The notes: generated by a model not told the origin, from the sequence alone. Positions 49,801-61,149 are shown, numbered from the stretch's first letter. The stretch: DNA of 64,000 nucleotides from Chlorocebus sabaeus (GCF_047675955.1 NC_132919.1:68738816-68802815); one strand, 5' to 3'. Program-made: numbers and translations.

Positions 49801-52800
49801 GGGATTCATGCCATTCTCCTGACTCAGCCTCCTGAGTCGCTGGGATTACAGGTTCGTTCCACCACACCTGGCTAATTTTTGTATTTTTGGTAGAGATGGG
49901 ATTTTACCATGTTGTTTCAGGCTGGTCTCAAACTTTTGACCTCGTGATCCACCTGCCTCGGCCTCCTAAAGTGCTGGGATTGCAGGAGTGAGCGACCGCG
50001 CCCAGCTGAAATAAATTTTAAAAAGTGAAAATATTATGTCACTCCTCTGCTTCAAGCTCTTCAGAGGCTTCCTGTAGGTCTTCATGTAAAGCCAAACTTT
50101 TTACCATGGCATACAAGCTGTATCTGGGTGGCTCTTGTCTACTGCTGAGCCTCATCTGGTGCCCCTTCACCTCTTGCTGGCTACATCCTGGCTGTGCTTG
50201 TCATCTCTGGATTCCTTTGACATACCCTACTTCTTTCTTCCTTAAGGCCTTTAGCTGTCTTGTTCCCTCTTCCTTGATAGTTAGTTCCTCCTCTTTCTCC
50301 TTTTCTTCCTCCTCTTCCTCTTCTTTCTCCTCATCGTCACTCTTATCAATCAGGGATGCTTCTGTATCTCTTATGTCAAGCCCTGTGCCTTGCTTGTGGT
50401 AAGTACTTGTTGAATGGATGAATGCTACATATTGGAACTTAAGTTCACTGGGCACAGTGGCTCACACCTGCAATCCCAGCACTGTGGGAGGCCAAGGCGG
50501 GTGGATCACTTGAGGTCAAGAGTTCAAGACCAGCCTGGCCAACATGGTCAAACCCCATCTCTACTAAAAGTAGAAAAATTAGCTGGATGCGGTGATGCAC
50601 ATGTGTAATCCCAGCTACTCAGGAGGCTGAGGCACGAGAATCGCTTGATCCTGGGAGGTGGAGGCTGCAGTGAGCCCCTGTACTCCAGCCTGGGCAACAA
50701 AATAGAACTGTCTCAAAAAAAAAAAAAAAAAAAGAACTTAAGTTCACGTCCAGCCCCTTACAAGTTACATTGCCATGGCAAGTTATTTGATCTCTCTAGG
50801 CTCCAGTTTCCTCATCTGTGAAATGGTATCACAAGGCCTCTTGCAGAATTCTCATTGTGATTTTCCATAAAGTATCTAAAGTGTATTACCAAGTGCTTAG
50901 AAGGTCTTCAACAAGGATAATTTCTGTGCTTTTATCATTGTGGCTCTATTTTATCATTGTGGGAGTATGTGGACTTCTCACTTTTCTCCTGTCTCTTGCT
51001 CTCTCTGCTTAGGGCAGCATCTCATCACAGCAGTTGCTGACCATCTATTTAAGCTGAAGACAACATCATGGTGAGTGGCAGGCATAAGACTAACTGTAGG
51101 CAGGCCCATCCCAGCACTGGGAGGGAGGCGGAGGTGGGAGAATTGCTTGAGCCAGGGAAATTAAGGCTGTGGTGAGCTGTGATTGCCACCAAATGGCAGC
51201 ATGGGTGACAGAGCGAGCCTGTCTCAAAAAAAAAAAAAAAAAGTGGTGAGAGGGTATGCTTGTTCCAGTTTTTAGAGGAAAAACTTTCAGCTTTTCTTGT
51301 TCAGTAAGATGTGTTTTCTGTGGCCACTCTACTTCTGATAGGGAGTTAGGGAGATTTCGGAGTGCGATTGAGCTGGACACCCCCTCTATGACTGCAGAGC
51401 AAGTAGCTGCCATTGAGCAGAGCGTCAATGAAAAAATCAGAGATCGGCTGCCTGTGAATGTCCGAGAATTGAGCCTGGATGATCCTGAGGTGGAGCAGGT
51501 AAGGGTAGAGCCAGAGGGGTGGCTTCTGCAGAATGGTTCTCCAAGCGTTCCTCATCAGATTCAGACAGTCCCTCCGCTCTCCTCGAGTCCAGGTGAGAGG
51601 CCGGGGTTTGCCGGATGATCATGCTGGGCCCATTCGTGTTGTTAGCATTAAGGGCGTTGATTCCAACATGTGCTGTGGGACCCATGTGAGCAATCTCAGT
51701 GACCTTCAGGTAAGTGAGGAAGGGCTGTGGAGTGGCTGAGGGACTGGGGAGAGGGGATCACATGGGGCTGGGAGTGGGAGAGGGGGATAATCGAGGAGTC
51801 CTAAGTGAAATCTCCCCTTCACTGTTTCAGAGCTGAGGAAAAGATAGGTTTCTCCTGCCTTCAGGTTCGAGGATCTGCTGTGGTTTACGCACGCACCCGT
51901 GTGTGTGTGTGTGTGTGTGTGTTACCCCCTTGCCTCACGTAGGTCATTAAGATTCTGGGCACTGAGAAGGGGAAAAAGAACAAAACCAACCTGATATTTT
52001 TGGCTGGGAACCGGGTGCTGAAGTGGATGGAGAGAAGTCACGGAACTGAAAAAGCACTGACTGCTCTGCTTAAGTATGCGTCTTTCAGTACCTTCAGTTG
52101 CCTCCCATTGCTGAGATTTTGGACATAATCTCTTACCTCTGGGAGATAAGATGCAATCGTAAATGATAAAGTGCTTTGGATAGTTGATCAGAACCACGAA
52201 AAACAGTTAATTCCTTCGTATATTTTCTCCCAGTTGCCTAAGAGACCTCCTCAGAATATCTCCTGGTCCCTGACTGCAGGGAGGCACCATAGCAAGAAGG
52301 AAGTTACTGATTTATGTCCCCAACATCAGAAACAATTGGGAAGCTGCGCAGGTTTCCACTGACCTTTCTCTTGCAGGTGTGGAGCAGAGGATCATGTGGA
52401 AGCAGTGAAAAAGCTCCAGAACTCCACCAAGATCCTGCAGAAGGTGATTTATTCCATGGCGGGTAGAGAGGGCATGGGGCCTGCCTAGAATAGGCTCTGC
52501 AGACTTGGTCTTCTGCCGAAGCAAATGTGTAGTTTGTCAAAGTAGGAGTGAGGGGAGAATGAGGTGGAGGGAAGCTGATACTCTCTATTGTTATCCTTTC
52601 CATTTATCTACTGAGTTACCATATCCATTTCAGAATAACCTGAATCTGCTCAGAGACCTGGCTGTGCACATTGCCCATAGCCTCAGGAACAGCCCAGACT
52701 GGGGAGGTGTGGTCGTGTTACACAGGTGAGAAATTAGGAGCTGGAGACAAGGAATGGGGGCTGTGCTGGGCTTAGGGCTCAGTGTCTTCTCTATATGCAG

Positions 52801-53539
52801 TGTACAGTGGGAGGTGGATTGCTCACTGGTATTCTCAAGGTTGGGTAGATCCTAATATGTTACTGGCCGGGCGCAGTGGCTCATGCCTGTAATCCCAGCA
52901 CTTTAGGAGGCTGAGGCGGGTGGATTACAAGGTCAGGAGTTTGAAACCAGCCTGGCCAGCGTGGTGAAACCCCTTCTCTACTAAAAGTACAAAAATTAGC
53001 CAGGCATAGTGGTACACGCCTGTAGTCCCAGCTACTTGGGAGGCTGAGGCAGGAGAATCACTTGAACCCGGGAGGCAGAGGTTGTGGTGAGCGGAGATTA
53101 TGCCATAGCACTCCGGCCTGGATGGACAGAGTGAGACTCCATCTCAAAAAAATAAAAAAAAGAAATATGTTACCTACCAGGCCTCTTGGGTTTGATGTTA
53201 ACATCTTTGCTGTAACTCTGTATCTTTTTTTTTTTTTAATTTTTTTTTTTCTGAGATAGAGTCTCGCTCTGTCGCCCAGGCTGGAGTGCAGTGGCCGGAT
53301 CTCAGCTCACTGCAAGCTCCGCCTCTCAGGTTCACGCCATTCTCCTGCCTCAGCCTCCCGAGTAGCTGGGACTACAGGCGCCCGCCACCTCGCCTGGCTA
53401 GTTTTTTTGTATTTTTTAGTAGAGACAGGGTTTCACCATGTTAGCCAGGATGGTCTCAATCTCCTGACCTCGTGATCCGCCTGCCTCGGCCTCCCAAAGT
53501 ACTGGGATTACAGGCTTGAGTCACTGTGCCCGGCCTGTT

Positions 53540-53571
<32 letters not shown>

Positions 53572-56500
53572 GAGATGGAGTCTTACTGTGTCTGGAGTGC
53601 AGTGGCATGATCTCGGCTCACTGTAACCTGTGCCTCCCAGCTTCAAGCAGTTCTCGTGCTTCAGCCTTCTGAGTAGCTGGGATCACAGGCATGTGCCACC
53701 ACACCAGGCTAACTTTTGTATTTTTAGTAGAGATGGGGTTTCCCCATGTTGGCCAGGTTGGTTCTGAACTCCTGACCTCAAGTGATCTGCCCACCTCGGC
53801 CTCCCAAAGTGCTGGCATTATAGGTGTGAGCCATTGTGTCCAGCCTGTATCTTTCTTTAGGACTGTCCCCTACCTACTTTACTCTCTAACAGATTTCTGC
53901 TTATCCTGGTGAATCCTATTTAAGGGAGATAGAGACAAACCTGGAGGTTGAATCGAAACTGCAGAGGCTGAGAAGGGCAGCTTGCTGGCTCTCAGCCAGT
54001 ACTCTCTCTTGGCTAAGGGATGTGGGACTTTATGTGTACAAATAGGCAGCAGCAAGGCCAGCTTCAGAAGGAGGGGCCAGGCTTCCTGCAGTTTCACAGC
54101 CACCACTCCAACCTGGGTCTCATGTCTGTGTCCTTTGTTGTAGGAAGGAGGGTGATTCAGAGTTCATGAATATCATTGCCAATGAGATTGGGTCAGAGGT
54201 AAGAGGAGCATGAGATTCTCTACCCCAGCCTGGATAGAGACCTAGGGAGACATAAGTGAGGGGCGCTAGTTTAGCTGAAGTCCCTCCACATGAACACATG
54301 AGGAGTAGGAAATAGCCATTCATTCAATACTGTTTTCTTAGCACTAGCTATGTGCCAAGCTCTGTTTTAGGTGTTGAGCTAGATCTATGTTATTGCTCTT
54401 TCTGGGGCTGTATGTTTATCAGCTTCTGAGCTCCTTTCATCAGAGTTCTAGCTCTTCAGAGCCATTCAGGTTTATGTGTGCTGAGGATCCAATATTAGAA
54501 ATACAGGAGTGGGCTGGTCATGGTGACTCATGCATGTAATCCCAACACTTTGGGAGGCCAAGGTGGGTGGATCACTTGAGGTCAGGAGACCAGCCTAGCC
54601 AATATGGTGAAACCCCATCTCTACTAAAAATAGAAAAATCAGGCCGGGCATGGTGGCTCACGCCTGTAATCCCAGCACTTTGGGAGGCCAAGGCGGGTGG
54701 ATTGCCTGAGCTCAGGAGTTTGAGGCCACCTTGGGCAACATGGTGAAACCCTATCTCTACTAAAATACAAAAATTTAGCCAGGCGTGGTGGTGTGCGCCT
54801 GTAATCCCAGCTACTCAGGAGGCTGAGGTATGAGAATCTCTTGAGCCTGGTAGGTGGAGGTTGCAGTGAGCTGAGATTGTGCCAGCAGCACTCTAGCTTG
54901 GGCTACAGTGTGAGATTCTGTCTCAAAATAAAACAAAAATTTGCTGGGTGTGGTGGTGGGTGCCTGTAGACCCAGCTACTTGGGAGGTTGAGGCAGGAGA
55001 ATTGCTTGAACCTGAGAGGCTGAGGTTGCAGTGAGCTGAGATTGCACCACTGCACTCCAGCCTGGGCAACACAGAATGTCTCAAAAAAAAAAAAAAGTGA
55101 GTACAGGAGTGGGCAAGCCCCTTTGAAAGCCAACCCCATCCATTTTCCTCTTCCTCTGGCTTTACTTATTCTTCCCACTCCTGATGGTCTCTAGCCTAGA
55201 GATTTCCAGGTCTATCTTTTTGTTCGTTTGTTTGTTTCAGAGACAGAGTCTTGCTCTGTCACCCAGGCTGGAGTGCAGTGGTGTGATTATGGCTCACTGC
55301 AGTCTTGAACTCCTGGGCTCAAGCAATCCTCCCACTTCAGCCTCTTGAGTAGTTGGGACTGCAAGCATGAGCCACCATGCTCCACTATCTCTCTTGTATT
55401 TACTCCAAAACCCTTCTTTGGAATGCCTACTGTGGGTAAAGCATTGTGTATCTCTCTTTTCATAATTCTTCTGTATAGACAGAACTGATTCTCAAGGAGC
55501 TCATGTTCTAGTCTGGAGGACAAATGTGTGTGTTGACATTTATAATTTAGAATGATAGAGTGATGAATGCTAGAGGTGAAGGAGTATATTACCTGAAGGA
55601 TAGGGAGGTTTCAGGGAAGGGGGCCTTGAAGACTGATTAGAGGTCATCAGACAGACAAGGGGCAGAGGCAGCCCGGCAGAGGGAAACCTGGTGGTTTAGG
55701 CAGTGGCAGGGAAAGGACATATGGTAGGGAAAAGTTTGCGAGAGTGAAACCATGAAAGGCATTTTATGCTTAGCCAGGATCAGCAGTCTTCTGCTGCCTT
55801 CTTAGTGTTTCACCTAAGTTCCCGTAGTTGCTCTCAAAAAGTTTCTTGGCCCTGGTGGGCCAGTGTGGAGGGGGATTATCATTCATCAGGAGCGTCACTT
55901 GGTGGTTTAGGGGGAAATAATCTGTTCTTAAGATTGAAGAGAGTGCAGGGTTTAGGGGGGTTGACTCTACATCCTTAAGTATCAGGGCTTATCTCCTTGT
56001 CTTACCTCCTAGGAGACCCTCCTATTCTTAACCGTGGGCGATGAGAAAGGTGCTGGACTCTTCTTACTGGCAGGGCCACCTGCGTCTGTGGAGACCCTGG
56101 GGCCCAGGTAATCCTAGGTGGACTCTCTTGGACATGTAGTAGAGCCTGTATCCTACAGATACATTCCTTTACTGACTCAAAGGACCATCACATCTGCAAT
56201 CTCATTTAATTTACATCATGGGCATGTGAGGTGGGCTGAGCAGAGATAATTGTTACTACCGTCATTTCCAGTTTGACAGATGAGGGTCTTTTAGCTCCAC
56301 ATCTCACATGTATGTTTTTGTTTTTGTTTTTATGAAATGTGTTTGTTTTTGTTTTTTGAGATGGAGTCTCACTCTGTCGCCCAGGCTGGAGTGCAGTGGC
56401 ACGATCTCAGCTCACTGCAGCCATCACCTCCTGGGTTTAGGCAATTCTCTTGCCTCAGGCATTCAAGTAACGGGGATTACAGGTGCACGCCACCACACCC

Positions 56501-57319
56501 TGCCAATTTTTTTGTATTTTTAGTACAGATAGAGTTTTACCATGTTGGCCAGTCTGGTCTCGAACTCCTGACCTCAAGTGATCCTCCTGCCTTGGCCTTC
56601 CAAAGTGCTGGGATTACAGGTGCTCACCCTGCTCCCTAGAGATTAACATAATTTATCTAGCCCCATTCATAGACACTGATGTTGTTTTTAGTTATTCACT
56701 CTTATGTGATCATGGTACATATATCTTTGTGCACATGTGCAAGTGTTTTTTTTGAGACGAAGTTTCACTCTTGTTGCCCAGGCTGGAGTGCAATGGCACG
56801 ATCTTGGCTCACTGCAACCTCTGCCTCCCGGGTTTAAGCGATTCTCTTGTCTCAGCTTCCCGAGTAGCTGGGATTACGGCGCATACCACCACACCCAGCT
56901 AATTTTTGTATTTTTAGTAAAGATGGGGTTTCATCCTATTGGTCAGGCTGGTCTTGAAGTCCTGACCTCAGGTAGTCTACCTGCCTTGGCCTCCCAAAGT
57001 GCTGGGATTACAGGTGTGAGCCACCGCCCCCAGCCTGTGTGCAAGTGTTTTTAAGAAACATTCCTAGAAGTCATCTACTCTTCTTATCCCTCCCCCAGTC
57101 CCTGGAAAAAGACTCAGAGCTGCCCTTTTTTGTGTGTGTGACTTTTCCCTCAAAGTCTCCCTGACTATAGCTCTGTTCCCCAGGGTGGCTGAGGTCCTGG
57201 AAGGCAAAGGAGCAGGGAAGAAAGGCCGTTTTCAGGGCAAGGCCACCAAGATGAGCCGGCGGACGGAGGTGCAGGCGCTTCTCCAGGACTACATCAGCAC
57301 GCAGAGTGCTAAGGAGTGA
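43770..57319 (+). CDS. AARSD1: Alanyl-tRNA editing protein (AlaX-type, AARSD1), complete, twelve exons
   Basis: Twelve exons join to 1236 nt, 411 codons plus TGA; human AARSD1 is given as 412 residues. It is a free-standing trans-editing enzyme that hydrolyses Ser mischarged to tRNA(Ala), acting in the cytosol. It has an N-terminal beta domain followed by the AlaRS-like editing (SAD) domain. The zinc ligands are visible: H108 and H112 in HSGQH, and C208 and H212 in CCGTH. The LFPEGGGQ and PDDRGTI blocks (about 47-64) belong to the family. The C-terminal part resembles the helical and DHHA1-like C-Ala region, with an EGKGAGKKGRFQGKA basic, Gly-rich block (about 375-389), and ends ALLQDYISTQSAKE. 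All splice sites are GT-AG. PTGES3L lies upstream in tandem and can join exon 2 in frame. Confidence 0.96.
43954..44082 (+). CDS. AARSD1: AARSD1 exon 2
   Basis: The acceptor TTTCTCTTCAG precedes TTCACCACCA. It encodes FTTTVVSCRPAELQTEGG through LLFPEGGGQ, 43 codons in phase 0, ending at GGACAG|GTACCA. Near GGNCKKV it seems one residue shorter than the human protein as I recall it. Confidence 0.94.
44083..47489. repeat. AARSD1 intron 2: MIR, L2 and Alus
   Basis: A MIR lies near 44215-44290. Alu pieces lie at 44766-44889 (-) fused to 44890-45090 (+), 45155-45441 (-), 45457-45762 (-, young, target copy CTCCATGCAGG), 46191-46488 (-), 46491-46759 (-) and 46838-47149 (-, target copy AAAATCAGATCATTTT). 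An L2-like 3' end lies at about 45930-46190. The parts 44290-44750 and 47150-47489 are single-copy. Confidence 0.78.
47490..47649 (+). CDS. AARSD1: AARSD1 exon 3
   Basis: The acceptor TTTCCATCAG precedes CCTGATGACC. It encodes PDDRGTINDISVLRVTRRGE through FDHMQQHS plus one base of Gly, and ends at TTCAG|GTAAAG inside the zinc motif HSGQH. Confidence 0.95.
47650..51012. repeat. AARSD1 intron 3: one L2 element broken up by Alus
   Basis: L2-like sequence occupies about 47870-48090, 48392-48529 and 50030-50430, in order and one orientation. Alus lie between at about 48091-48391 (-), 48530-48660 (+ partial), 48677-48965 (-), 49015-49325 (+), 49402-49698 (-) and 49720-50007 (-). A CTT/CCT-rich tract sits inside the L2 at about 50280-50340. 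A further plus-strand Alu (50449-50733, target copy GAACTTAAGTTCAC) and a MIR (about 50755-50850) follow. Confidence 0.72.
51013..51070 (+). CDS. AARSD1: AARSD1 exon 4
   Basis: The acceptor TCTGCTTAG precedes GGCAGCATCT. The 58-nt exon completes Gly110 and encodes QHLITAVADHLFKLKTTS plus TG of Trp, ending at CATG|GTGAGT. Confidence 0.94.
51342..51498 (+). CDS. AARSD1: AARSD1 exon 5
   Basis: The acceptor CTTCTGATAG precedes GGAGTTAGGG. It encodes ELGRFRSAIELDTPSMTAEQ through DDPEVEQ and ends in phase 0 at GAGCAG|GTAAGG. The next intron is only 94 nt. Confidence 0.95.
51593..51709 (+). CDS. AARSD1: AARSD1 exon 6
   Basis: The acceptor CGAGTCCAG precedes GTGAGAGGCC, so the exon itself starts like a 5' splice site. 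It encodes VRGRGLPDDHAGPIRVVSIK through MCCGTHVSNLSDLQ, with zinc ligands C208 and H212, ending at TTCAG|GTAAGT. Confidence 0.95.
51899..51921 (+). repeat. (GT)n tract before AARSD1 exon 7
   Basis: About eleven uninterrupted GT units end 21 nt before the exon 7 acceptor, directly joined to the short pyrimidine tract TTACCCCCTTGCCTCACGTAG. Confidence 0.9.
51943..52073 (+). CDS. AARSD1: AARSD1 exon 7
   Basis: The acceptor TGCCTCACGTAG precedes GTCATTAAGA. It encodes VIKILGTEKGKKNKTNLIFL through KALTALL plus AA of Lys, ending at CTTAA|GTATGC, a weak donor. A (GT)n tract ends about 20 nt before the acceptor. Confidence 0.94.
52377..52443 (+). CDS. AARSD1: AARSD1 exon 8
   Basis: The acceptor CTCTTGCAG precedes GTGTGGAGCA. 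It encodes CGAEDHVEAVKKLQNSTK to ILQK and ends at CAGAAG|GTGATT. Confidence 0.94.
52634..52725 (+). CDS. AARSD1: AARSD1 exon 9
   Basis: The acceptor CCATTTCAG precedes AATAACCTGA. It encodes NNLNLLRDLAVHIAHSLR through GVVVLH plus two bases of Arg, ending at CACAG|GTGAGA. Confidence 0.94.
54144..54198 (+). CDS. AARSD1: AARSD1 exon 10
   Basis: The acceptor TTTGTTGTAG precedes GAAGGAGGGT. It encodes KEGDSEFMNIIANEIGSE and ends in phase 0 at CAGAG|GTAAGA. Confidence 0.94.
56013..56107 (+). CDS. AARSD1: AARSD1 exon 11
   Basis: The acceptor TTACCTCCTAG precedes GAGACCCTCC. It encodes ETLLFLTVGDEKGAGLFLLA through SVETLGP plus two bases of Arg, ending at CCCAG|GTAATC. Confidence 0.94.
57184..57319 (+). 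CDS. AARSD1: AARSD1 exon 12 (coding end)
   Basis: The acceptor GTTCCCCAG precedes GGTGGCTGAG. It encodes VAEVLEGKGAGKKGRFQGKA through DYISTQSAKE and TGA at 57317-57319. Confidence 0.95.
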
Positions 57320-57364
57320 GGGCTTAGGGTACTCACCTCCTGTTTCCACAGGCATCTTTTGGTC

Positions 57365-57370
57365 AATAAA
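57365..57370 (+). terminator. AARSD1: AARSD1 poly(A) signal AATAAA
   Basis: A canonical AATAAA lies 46 nt after the stop, followed by TAGTTTGACTTAGAATGGTT. The 3' UTR is therefore very short, ending near 57385-57390. Confidence 0.88.
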
Positions 57371-57389
57371 ATAGTTTGACTTAGAATGG

Positions 57390-58912
57390 TTGTGATACCA
57401 CTTGTATTTATGACTGATTCATACCGTATACTCCAGTGTATTTTCCTGGTTACTTTCTGTTTGTAAATAGATAATTTTCTAATTTAGTTCCTGCACTGTA
57501 ATGTTTGGAAGGTGGTGGAATAATTTATACCAAACCTTGTGCTTTTGCACTCAGTCGGATAAGAAATGAACATCTGATCAGCTGAGTCCACTGCTCCCAT
57601 ATTTTTGTTATAATCCACAAAGATACATGGCTTTTTCCCGCCCCCACCCTCCCGCCCCGCCCTCTGAGAAGGACTCTTGCTCTGTTGCCCAAGCTAGATA
57701 CAGTGGTGTGATCTCAGCTCACTGCAACCTCCGCCTCCCAGGTTCAAGGGATTCTCCTGCCTCAGCCTCCAGAGTAGCCAGGATTACAGGTATGTGCCAC
57801 CATGCCTGGCTAATTTTGTTTTGTTTTGTTTTTGTTTTTGTTTGAGATGGAATCTTGCTCTGTCACCAGTCTGGAGTGCGGTGGCGTGATCTCAGCTCAC
57901 TGCAACCTCCACCTCCCGGGTTCAAGCGATTCTCCTGCCTCAGCCTCCCGAGTAGCTGGGGCTACAGGCTTGCACCACCATGCCCAACTAATTTTTGTAT
58001 TTTTAGTAGAGATGGGGTTTCACTGTGTTGGCTAGGATGGTCTCCACCTCTTGACCTCGTGATCCGCCTACCTCGGCCTCCCAAAGTGCTGGGATTACAG
58101 GCATGAGACACTGTGCTCGGCTGGCTTCTTAGTTTTCTTTCCATTTCTGTTGTCTACTTCAATCACAGTATCGTTGTGGAATGTTGACAGCATTGTCACC
58201 TTCTTGGGGTCAGTGCTGCAGCTGCAAGTGACACTGGCGAGTATTCTCAGGGCAAACAGGAAAAGGGTTAAAGTAAGAGATTAAGAGGGACATGTAATGA
58301 TGAAAAATATAACAGTTCTAAATTTGTATGCATCTAATAACAGTCTCAAAATACATAAAGCAGACATTGACAGATCTCAAAGAAATAGACAAATCTGTAA
58401 TCAACGGAAGACTTAAGCTCATCTTTCATCAGTGATAGAGCAAATGGAAACATAATACGTTTAGGAGCACAGGCTTTGAAGTTTCACAGACCTGGGTAGA
58501 AATACTGGATTTGCACATCTAGGAAAGGTGATAAAACAAAGATTCAGTTACAACTTTAGCTAGAACAAAGATGGTTAAGGCCTAGACAGTCAGGATGAAA
58601 TAACAGAGGAGAAATACAAAAACTGACACCCAGGGGAGATAACCTGTGGCTGTGGCTGTGGCTGTGTTCAGCTGTTTATTCTTCCAACTCTGAAAGGAAC
58701 TTTTTTTTTTTTTTTGGAGACAGTCTTGCTCTGTCACCTAGGCTGGAGTGCAGTGGCATGATTTTGGCTCACTGCAACCTCTGCTTCTTGGGTTCAAGCA
58801 GTTCTTGTGCCTCAGCCACCCAAGTAGTTGGGATTACAGGTGTGTACCACCAAAAGTTTCCTTCAACCCTGCCATTGAGTTACCCAATTTCTTTCTCCAG
58901 AATCAATCACTT

Positions 58913-58955
<43 letters not shown>

Positions 58956-61116
58956 CAGAGTTTCGCTCTTGTTGCCCAGGCTGGAGTGCAGTGGCGTGGT
59001 CTTGACTCACCACAACCTCCACCTCCCGAGTTCAAGTGATTCTCCTGCCTCAGCCTCCTGAGTAGCTGGGATTACAGGCATGCACCACCATGCCCAGCTA
59101 ATTTTGTATTTTTAGTAGAGATGGGGTTTTACCATGTTGGCCAGGCTGGTCTCGAACTCCTGACCTCAGGTGATCCGCCCGCTTCAGCCTCCCAAAGTGC
59201 TGGGATTACAGGCATGAGCCACTGTGCCCAGCCCTCTTGGGCCTCTTTTATAATGCACTAATTTCATTCATGAAGGCTCTGTTCCCGTGACCTAATCACC
59301 TCCCAAAGGGCCCACCTCCTGATGTCACTTAGGGGGTTAGGATTTCAACATGAATTTTTAGGGGTACACAAACATTCAGAACACAGCAGGTGCAACAAAA
59401 AGAACAGTGACCTGGGAGGCCACTCTTGCTCACCACCACTCAGGTGGGTTCTGGTCACTTAGACCTAGAACGACCATATAATTTTAATATCCAAAGTTAG
59501 GCAAACCTCATGCCAGAACAATAGTCATAAACTCAGACTGTGTTAAGGTAGCCTGGATGTCTGGTCTCCCTGCTGAAACTCCCTGAGCTTCAGTTTCTTG
59601 ACCTGAAAATGGGGACATGAACTGAGTGTCCTAAGAAGGAAGAAACCTTGTGAAATAAGAAAAGGCATAAACACTTGAGCAAATTATGTGAAAATGGTAA
59701 TTGGTTGTATAAAGAAAATAAAGCAGCAGTTTTTGAACTGGTGATGTCATTCTTTCCTGTCACTGGGGCCCTAATCCAATGCCCCAGGGAGAAGGGGAGA
59801 AGAACAGAGTGTGTTCAGGGGAAGGGGTGGATTGTCTTTTATGAGGTTCACCAGGAAATAAAATGAGTTCATTTATTGGAATAATGGAGTTTTAGGCACA
59901 CACACACAGATTATATATTCTGGAATATTGCTATAACCCATTTTACGGCACAGAAATAGTAAGGGGGACTCCTGGGCTTCTAAGGTAATTTTTTTACGCA
60001 CATACCCATAAATTGCTGAAGACAGCTGCTGTAGCTTCCAGCAGTGTGATGCATGTAGGTACCGGAACAGATGTTAGTATGAAAGATGAAAGGTATCAGG
60101 TGAAAGAAACCCAGAGCAGTAGACAGACTGAATTCAGGGCCAGGCACAGTGGCTCATGCCTATAATCCCAGCATTTTGGGAGGCTGAGTCCGGTGGATCA
60201 CCTGAAGTTGGGAGTTCGAGACCAGCCTGACCAACGTGGAGAAACCCACCTCTTTTAAAAATATAAAAGGGGCAATCCCATCTACTCTGGAGGCTGAGGC
60301 AGGAGAATTGCTTGAACCCAGGAGGCAGAGGTTGCAGTGAGCCAAGATCACACCATTGCACTCCAGCCTAGGCAACAAGAGCAAAGCTCCGTCTCAAAAA
60401 AAAAAAAAAAAAGCCAAAAACCAACAACAACAACAACAACAAAACACAGACTGAATTCAGGAAGGCATTGTGCCAGTGTCCTGTGCTCCACCCTGCCTTG
60501 GAGTCCTGAGTGGAAACCAGTGAGTCGGCCAAGCTATGCTAGAATGCCAGGTCTTTCCCTGAATGAGAACTTAAATAAACTCCAGGGCCCCACCTGGTAC
60601 CAACGGGAAAACAGACAGTGTTTGCCCTAATGAAAAAAATCTTTTTCAGAAAGTGTCTGTGTCTCCCATTCCTTTCCTGAATTTGATCCAAACTATGACT
60701 AAAGTGTTCTCAACAGAGGGCAAGTAGGGATGTTTGGGAACGAGTGATGGAGGAATTTCCTTTTCTCTAGAAAGGTCTGTATCTTCTGTGCAAAATACTA
60801 CAGGCAGCGTGCCAGGCTCCAAACTAAGGAACAAGCAGGACTTAGTTAACTGACCTGGAGTTGTGTCTGAGCAGAAGAGGCTCTCACAGGGACAGCTTTC
60901 TCTCTCTCTTGCTGAGCGATAAACTCCCTGCAGAAGTGACCTGTGGCAGAGGCCTGTTAGTAAATATCCCCGTTTATTTTAAAACACCAACCTCAAAGCC
61001 AAGAGTTTGGAAGAGAGAGAGGGGTTGAGGAGTTGTTGGTCAAAGGATACACACTATTAGAAAGAATACGTTTTTTGATTTTTTTTTTTTTTTTTGTCTG
61101 CTTGTGGGCTTGTTTG

Positions 61117-61149
<33 letters not shown>

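Larger units (their letters stand above)
52726..57183. repeat. AARSD1 introns 9, 10 and 11: Alus, MIR and L1
   Basis: Intron 9 has Alus at about 52867-53163 (+, target copy AATATGTTAC), 53225-53536 (-, young) and 53537-53846 (-). Intron 10 has a MIR (about 54320-54400), an outer plus-strand Alu (54512-54641 and 54937-55098) split by another (54642-54936), a minus-strand monomer (55222-55385) and a MIR-like piece (about 55420-55520). Intron 11 has minus-strand Alus at 56340-56632 and 56743-57034; the second splits an L1 3' end piece (about 56660-57070) with target copy GTGCAAGTGTTTT. Confidence 0.78.

Noticed and set aside
50025..50402. Ser-rich 125-residue frame with a Cys-rich start
   Set aside because: The DNA is L2 remnant followed by a CTT/CCT simple tract; the Ser run comes from the simple sequence.
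51256..51618. Continuous frame through AARSD1 exon 5 and intron 5
   Set aside because: The intron happens to be open, but GT-AG sites and the known protein require its removal; retention would end soon after.
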